From: Candidatus Leptovillus affinis
GTDB taxonomy: Bacteria; Chloroflexota; Anaerolineae; Promineifilales; Promineifilaceae
Direction of reading: 5' to 3'
Assembly: GCA_016705235.1 (NCBI GenBank)
Contig: JADIYP010000006.1
Location: forward strand, 1,364,001-1,428,000
Length of the DNA stretch: 64,000 bases
Below, piece by piece: positions 61,671-64,000 of this stretch. A model generated the notes under the pieces. That model ran no database searches. It was not told the origin of the DNA and was given only the letters and a program-made list of their open reading frames with translations. How positions within the stretch are numbered: position 1 is the first letter of the stretch; each line of letters opens with the position of its first letter. Position numbers and translations under genes: made by a program.

Positions 61671-61792
61671 AGGTTCTTCAGGAATTCAGGGGATTGACAC
61701 CCAATGATGCGTGAAGCGTGTTGCGTGACCAGAGAGACCTCACGCAACACGCTTCACGTTTCACGCCCGACCCCACGAAATCCTAAAGACCC
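61671..61792. repeat. GCGTGA hairpin element, copy 4 (inverted)
   Basis: Starts AGGTTCTTCAGGAATTCAGG and ends (reverse complement) GGGTCTTTAGGATTTCGTGG, the two family ends seen in copy 2, in reverse orientation. Confidence 0.7.
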
Positions 61793-61904
61793 AAAATTTA
61801 TAAAACCTGGTCCAGAGCAATTCCGAGTGGATTCTGGGCTATAATCAGGGTCAGGTAGCGACTGCGGATGTACCCTAGCGCAGTCATTGGGCAAGAGGCA
61901 AGTG

Positions 61905-63230
61905 ATGAAGACAAACCTTTCTGAAAATAGGCGAACTCAGGCGACGCACAGCAAAACGGCCGTAGTCCTGGCCGGCGGTGGTTTGACCGGACTGGTTTAT
62001 GAAATTGGCGCGCTGCGGGCCGTCAACGATCTGTTGGTGGACCTGAGCGTGAATGATTTTGACGTTTATGTGGGCACAAGCGCCGGGGCGTTGGTGTCGG
62101 CCGGGCTGGCAAATGGCGTGCGGCCGGAAACGATGATGCAGGCATTGGCCGGATCCATCCCGGCCATCGCGCCGGTGATGCGGCGCGACATCATGCGCTT
62201 TAACACCGGCGAAATTGTGCGGCGCAGCCTGGGCTTGCCGCAAATGCTGGTGCGGGCGTGGTCCCATTATTGGCGCAACAGCAAAGATATGACGCTGTTC
62301 GATGTGTTGTGGTTTATGCTGGAAGGGCTGCCTTCCGCTTTTTACGACAGCCAGGCGCTGGCCGATTATGTGGCCCAATTATTGACGGCGTTGGGCGGAA
62401 GCAACGATTTTGCCCAATTGAAAAAAGACCTTTTTCTGATTGCCACCAATTTGGAAAATGGGGAACGGGCAGTTTTTAGCCGGTATGAGCAGGCGCAAAC
62501 GCCCATTTCGCAGGCGGTGGCGGCTTCGTCGGCGCTGCCGATGATGTATAAACCGATTTTGGTGGATGGCGTGGAGTATGTGGATGGCGGGCTGCGGGGC
62601 AATGCGAGCCTGGATGTGGCCATTGAGCAGGGAGCCAAATTGGTGCTGTGCATTAACCCGATGGTTCCCTACGACAACAGCCGGGAAGCGTTTATTCCTT
62701 TCCTGGGACCAGATAAGGGGGATGATCCGCAGCGGCAGCATTTGAGCGAGAAAGGGCTGCAAGCAGTGGCCAATCAGGTATTCCGCACGTTTACGCACGC
62801 CGGGCTGCATTATCACATCAAACAACTGCGCCGGTCGCACCCGGACGTGGACATTATTTTGATTGAGCCGCGCCCGGATGATTACCAGATGCAGTTTTAT
62901 AACATCATGCGCTTCTCGGCGCGGTTAATCATCGCCCAACATGGGTATGAGTCGGTGACGCTGGAGCTGGCCAAGGATTATGAGGCTTACAAAGAGATTC
63001 TGACGCGACATGGCATTCAGATGAGCCGCCGGTTTGTGATTGAAGAGTTGGCTGCGATCCAGGAAGCGAAGGGTGATTTGCGGGTGGTGCGCGAGGTGTT
63101 GGAGAAACGGCCGTTATCCAACCCGATTGACGTTAACCCGGATGAACCGGCTGCAAAGCGGCTGGATCGGGCGCTGGATGATCTGGGGCAGGCGTTGGCG
63201 CATCTGGAAGAACAGGTGGGGGTTGAGTAA
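61905..63230 (+). CDS. patatin-like phospholipase
   Basis: 441 residues from ATG 61905. Oxyanion motif VVLAGGGLTG, nucleophile elbow VGTSAGALV and catalytic Asp in YVDGGLRG, all in the patatin order. Lysophospholipase or acyl hydrolase acting on membrane lipids; bacterial members are either housekeeping or effector enzymes. The last 98 bases overlap the convergent O-antigen ligase frame. No signal peptide seen. Confidence 0.88.
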   Translation: MKTNLSENRRTQATHSKTAVVLAGGGLTGLVYEIGALRAVNDLLVDLSVNDFDVYVGTSAGALVSAGLANGVRPETMMQALAGSIPAIAPVMRRDIMRFNTGEIVRRSLGLPQMLVRAWSHYWRNSKDMTLFDVLWFMLEGLPSAFYDSQALADYVAQLLTALGGSNDFAQLKKDLFLIATNLENGERAVFSRYEQAQTPISQAVAASSALPMMYKPILVDGVEYVDGGLRGNASLDVAIEQGAKLVLCINPMVPYDNSREAFIPFLGPDKGDDPQRQHLSEKGLQAVANQVFRTFTHAGLHYHIKQLRRSHPDVDIILIEPRPDDYQMQFYNIMRFSARLIIAQHGYESVTLELAKDYEAYKEILTRHGIQMSRRFVIEELAAIQEAKGDLRVVREVLEKRPLSNPIDVNPDEPAAKRLDRALDDLGQALAHLEEQVGVE

Positions 63231-64000
63231 CGGCCGTTTGCCGCACAATCTGGTGCATGGCGGTTAACAATCCCAAAGCCACCCAAAAGCTGAGACCCGT
63301 TTTGGAGCCGAGGGCCAGGGCATCGGTGAGGCCATAAATGTGGAGGGCGGCGAATCCGGCCAGAAGACCAAGGGCAAACGGCCGTAATGTCTCATCACCC
63401 CGCGCCACCTGCCAGCCAAGCCAAAAAGCAAGCAACAACAGGGCCAGGTAAACGATGAGACCCGGCAAACCCACGTCGAGCGCCGTTTGCAAAAATATGT
63501 TGTGGGCGTGGGCAATGTCGTAGGCGGGGTTGACGTTGAGGGGGTACAGGCGGCGGACGACGTGGCGGAACGCGCCCAGGCCGGCGCCGGTGAAGGGGAA
63601 ATCTTGCACGGCCGTGATGCCCCAACGCCAGACTTCTTGCCGAAAACCGAGAGAACCAAGATTGCCAACGGCCGTGGCCCCCAATTGACCTGGATCATCC
63701 CAAATCGTCTGGAGTTTCTGCGGGCCAAACGCCCACAAGCCGCCAATCCCCGCCAACAAACTCGCGCCAACCCCCGCCCAAATCAGCTTGCGCTGGCGCA
63801 TTGATGGCAAAACAATCCCCCACAAAACCAACAAAACAAATAGACCGCCTATTGCGCCAATCCAGCCGCTGCGGGATTGGGTGAGGATGAGCAGGGCGGC
63901 GGTGATGAGGGTGAGAACGGCCGTGCCCGCCAGCAGCCAGCGGCGGTGCGCAGCGGGTCGCCAGCCAAGCAGTAGGGAAACCAAAAACGGCAGGTACAGC
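63133..64000 (-). CDS. O-antigen ligase family protein (C-terminal part, runs off window)
   Basis: About 289 residues of the C-terminal half; the frame is open to base 64000. Transmembrane segments flank the large extracytoplasmic loop containing TQSRSGWIGAIGG, FTGAGLGAFRHVVRRLYP and AHAHNIFLQTALDVGLPG, the pattern of Wzy/WaaL-type ligases. Moves a polyprenyl-linked glycan to an acceptor. The C-terminus is Pro-rich and overlaps the 3' end of the patatin gene by 98 bases on the opposite strand. Confidence 0.85.
   Translation of the reverse strand, partial: LYLPFLVSLLLGWRPAAHRRWLLAGTAVLTLITAALLILTQSRSGWIGAIGGLFVLLVLWGIVLPSMRQRKLIWAGVGASLLAGIGGLWAFGPQKLQTIWDDPGQLGATAVGNLGSLGFRQEVWRWGITAVQDFPFTGAGLGAFRHVVRRLYPLNVNPAYDIAHAHNIFLQTALDVGLPGLIVYLALLLLAFWLGWQVARGDETLRPFALGLLAGFAALHIYGLTDALALGSKTGLSFWVALGLLTAMHQIVRQTAVTQPPPVLPDAPTPAPDHPAPDPAALQPVHPG

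Noticed and set aside
1..64000. tRNA or rRNA genes
   Set aside because: None recognised by eye; a covariance-model scan would be needed to exclude a tRNA.

Overview
The window looks like part of a chromosome from an uncultured Chloroflexota bacterium, probably an Anaerolineae-type lineage. This is inferred from the gene mix (a DhaM-HPr-EI polyprotein, a TPR-CHAT protease, a KamA-type radical SAM enzyme, family 39-type glycosyltransferase, GAFTGA-less DhaR, abundant Thr/Pro-linker lipoproteins) and was not checked against any database. No rRNA, tRNA or CRISPR array was recognised. The most pervasive signal is not a gene: the palindrome ACGGCCGT, usually extended to AACGGCCGTTTCC, recurs about 125-130 times by hand count, inside genes and between them, roughly one per 500 bases.

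Layout. 1-7.5 kb: a truncated CtpE-like P-type ATPase, a NYN/LOTUS RNase-like protein, a Nudix hydrolase, a DoxX protein, a UPF0175/DUF3368 toxin-antitoxin pair whose toxin gene is split by a small palindromic element, and a large glycosyltransferase. 7.7-15 kb: a decayed Rhs polymorphic-toxin region. Two orphan Rhs C-terminal tips (an M23 peptidase and a frameshifted HExxH metallopeptidase) each sit beside a lipoprotein gene, with BrnT/BrnA and DUF433/DUF5615 pairs between them. Three clusters of a ~51-bp repeat punctuate these cassettes. 15.5-25.4 kb: a frameshifted R2-like oxidase, a FmdB-CsoR/CstR-OsmC operon with a candidate operator, a P1 peptidase, an Asp/Glu racemase, a DLH-GNAT-molybdopterin oxidoreductase operon, and a frameshifted homoserine dehydrogenase preceded by a possible leader-peptide attenuator. 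25.7-32.2 kb: a class V PLP enzyme, a 1077-residue TPR-CHAT protease and a uracil permease.

32.7-47.4 kb is a coherent glycerol/dihydroxyacetone module on the minus strand: GlpF takes up glycerol, GlpK phosphorylates it, GlpABC oxidises glycerol-3-phosphate, and DhaK/DhaL with a DhaM-HPr-EI fusion phosphorylate dihydroxyacetone at the expense of PEP. A DhaR-like activator is encoded beside it, and two TGTTTCA-N3-TGAAACA palindromes lie between dhaR and glpF. 47.5-64 kb: an expansin-like protein, a membrane protein/winged-helix operon with a clear promoter and operator, a Zn/Cd-type P-type ATPase, a transaldolase-like protein lacking the Schiff-base lysine, an acyl-CoA dehydrogenase, a PRC-barrel protein, a 21-bp minisatellite, a PF13679-like methyltransferase, a KamA-family aminomutase, an iron-dependent alcohol dehydrogenase, an SCP2 protein, a patatin and a partial O-antigen ligase.

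Intergenic DNA is crowded with small mobile or palindromic repeats. One is a 176-218 bp MITE-like element with 17-bp terminal inverted repeats and 9-bp target duplications at all four copies. Others are a GCGTGA-rich hairpin element, a GTAGCCGCGG hairpin, a TGACTGACA-ended element, and AACCC/GGGTT hairpins at gene ends. Several genes carry single frameshifts. Whether these are true decay or assembly errors cannot be decided from the sequence alone, but they concentrate in the toxin region.
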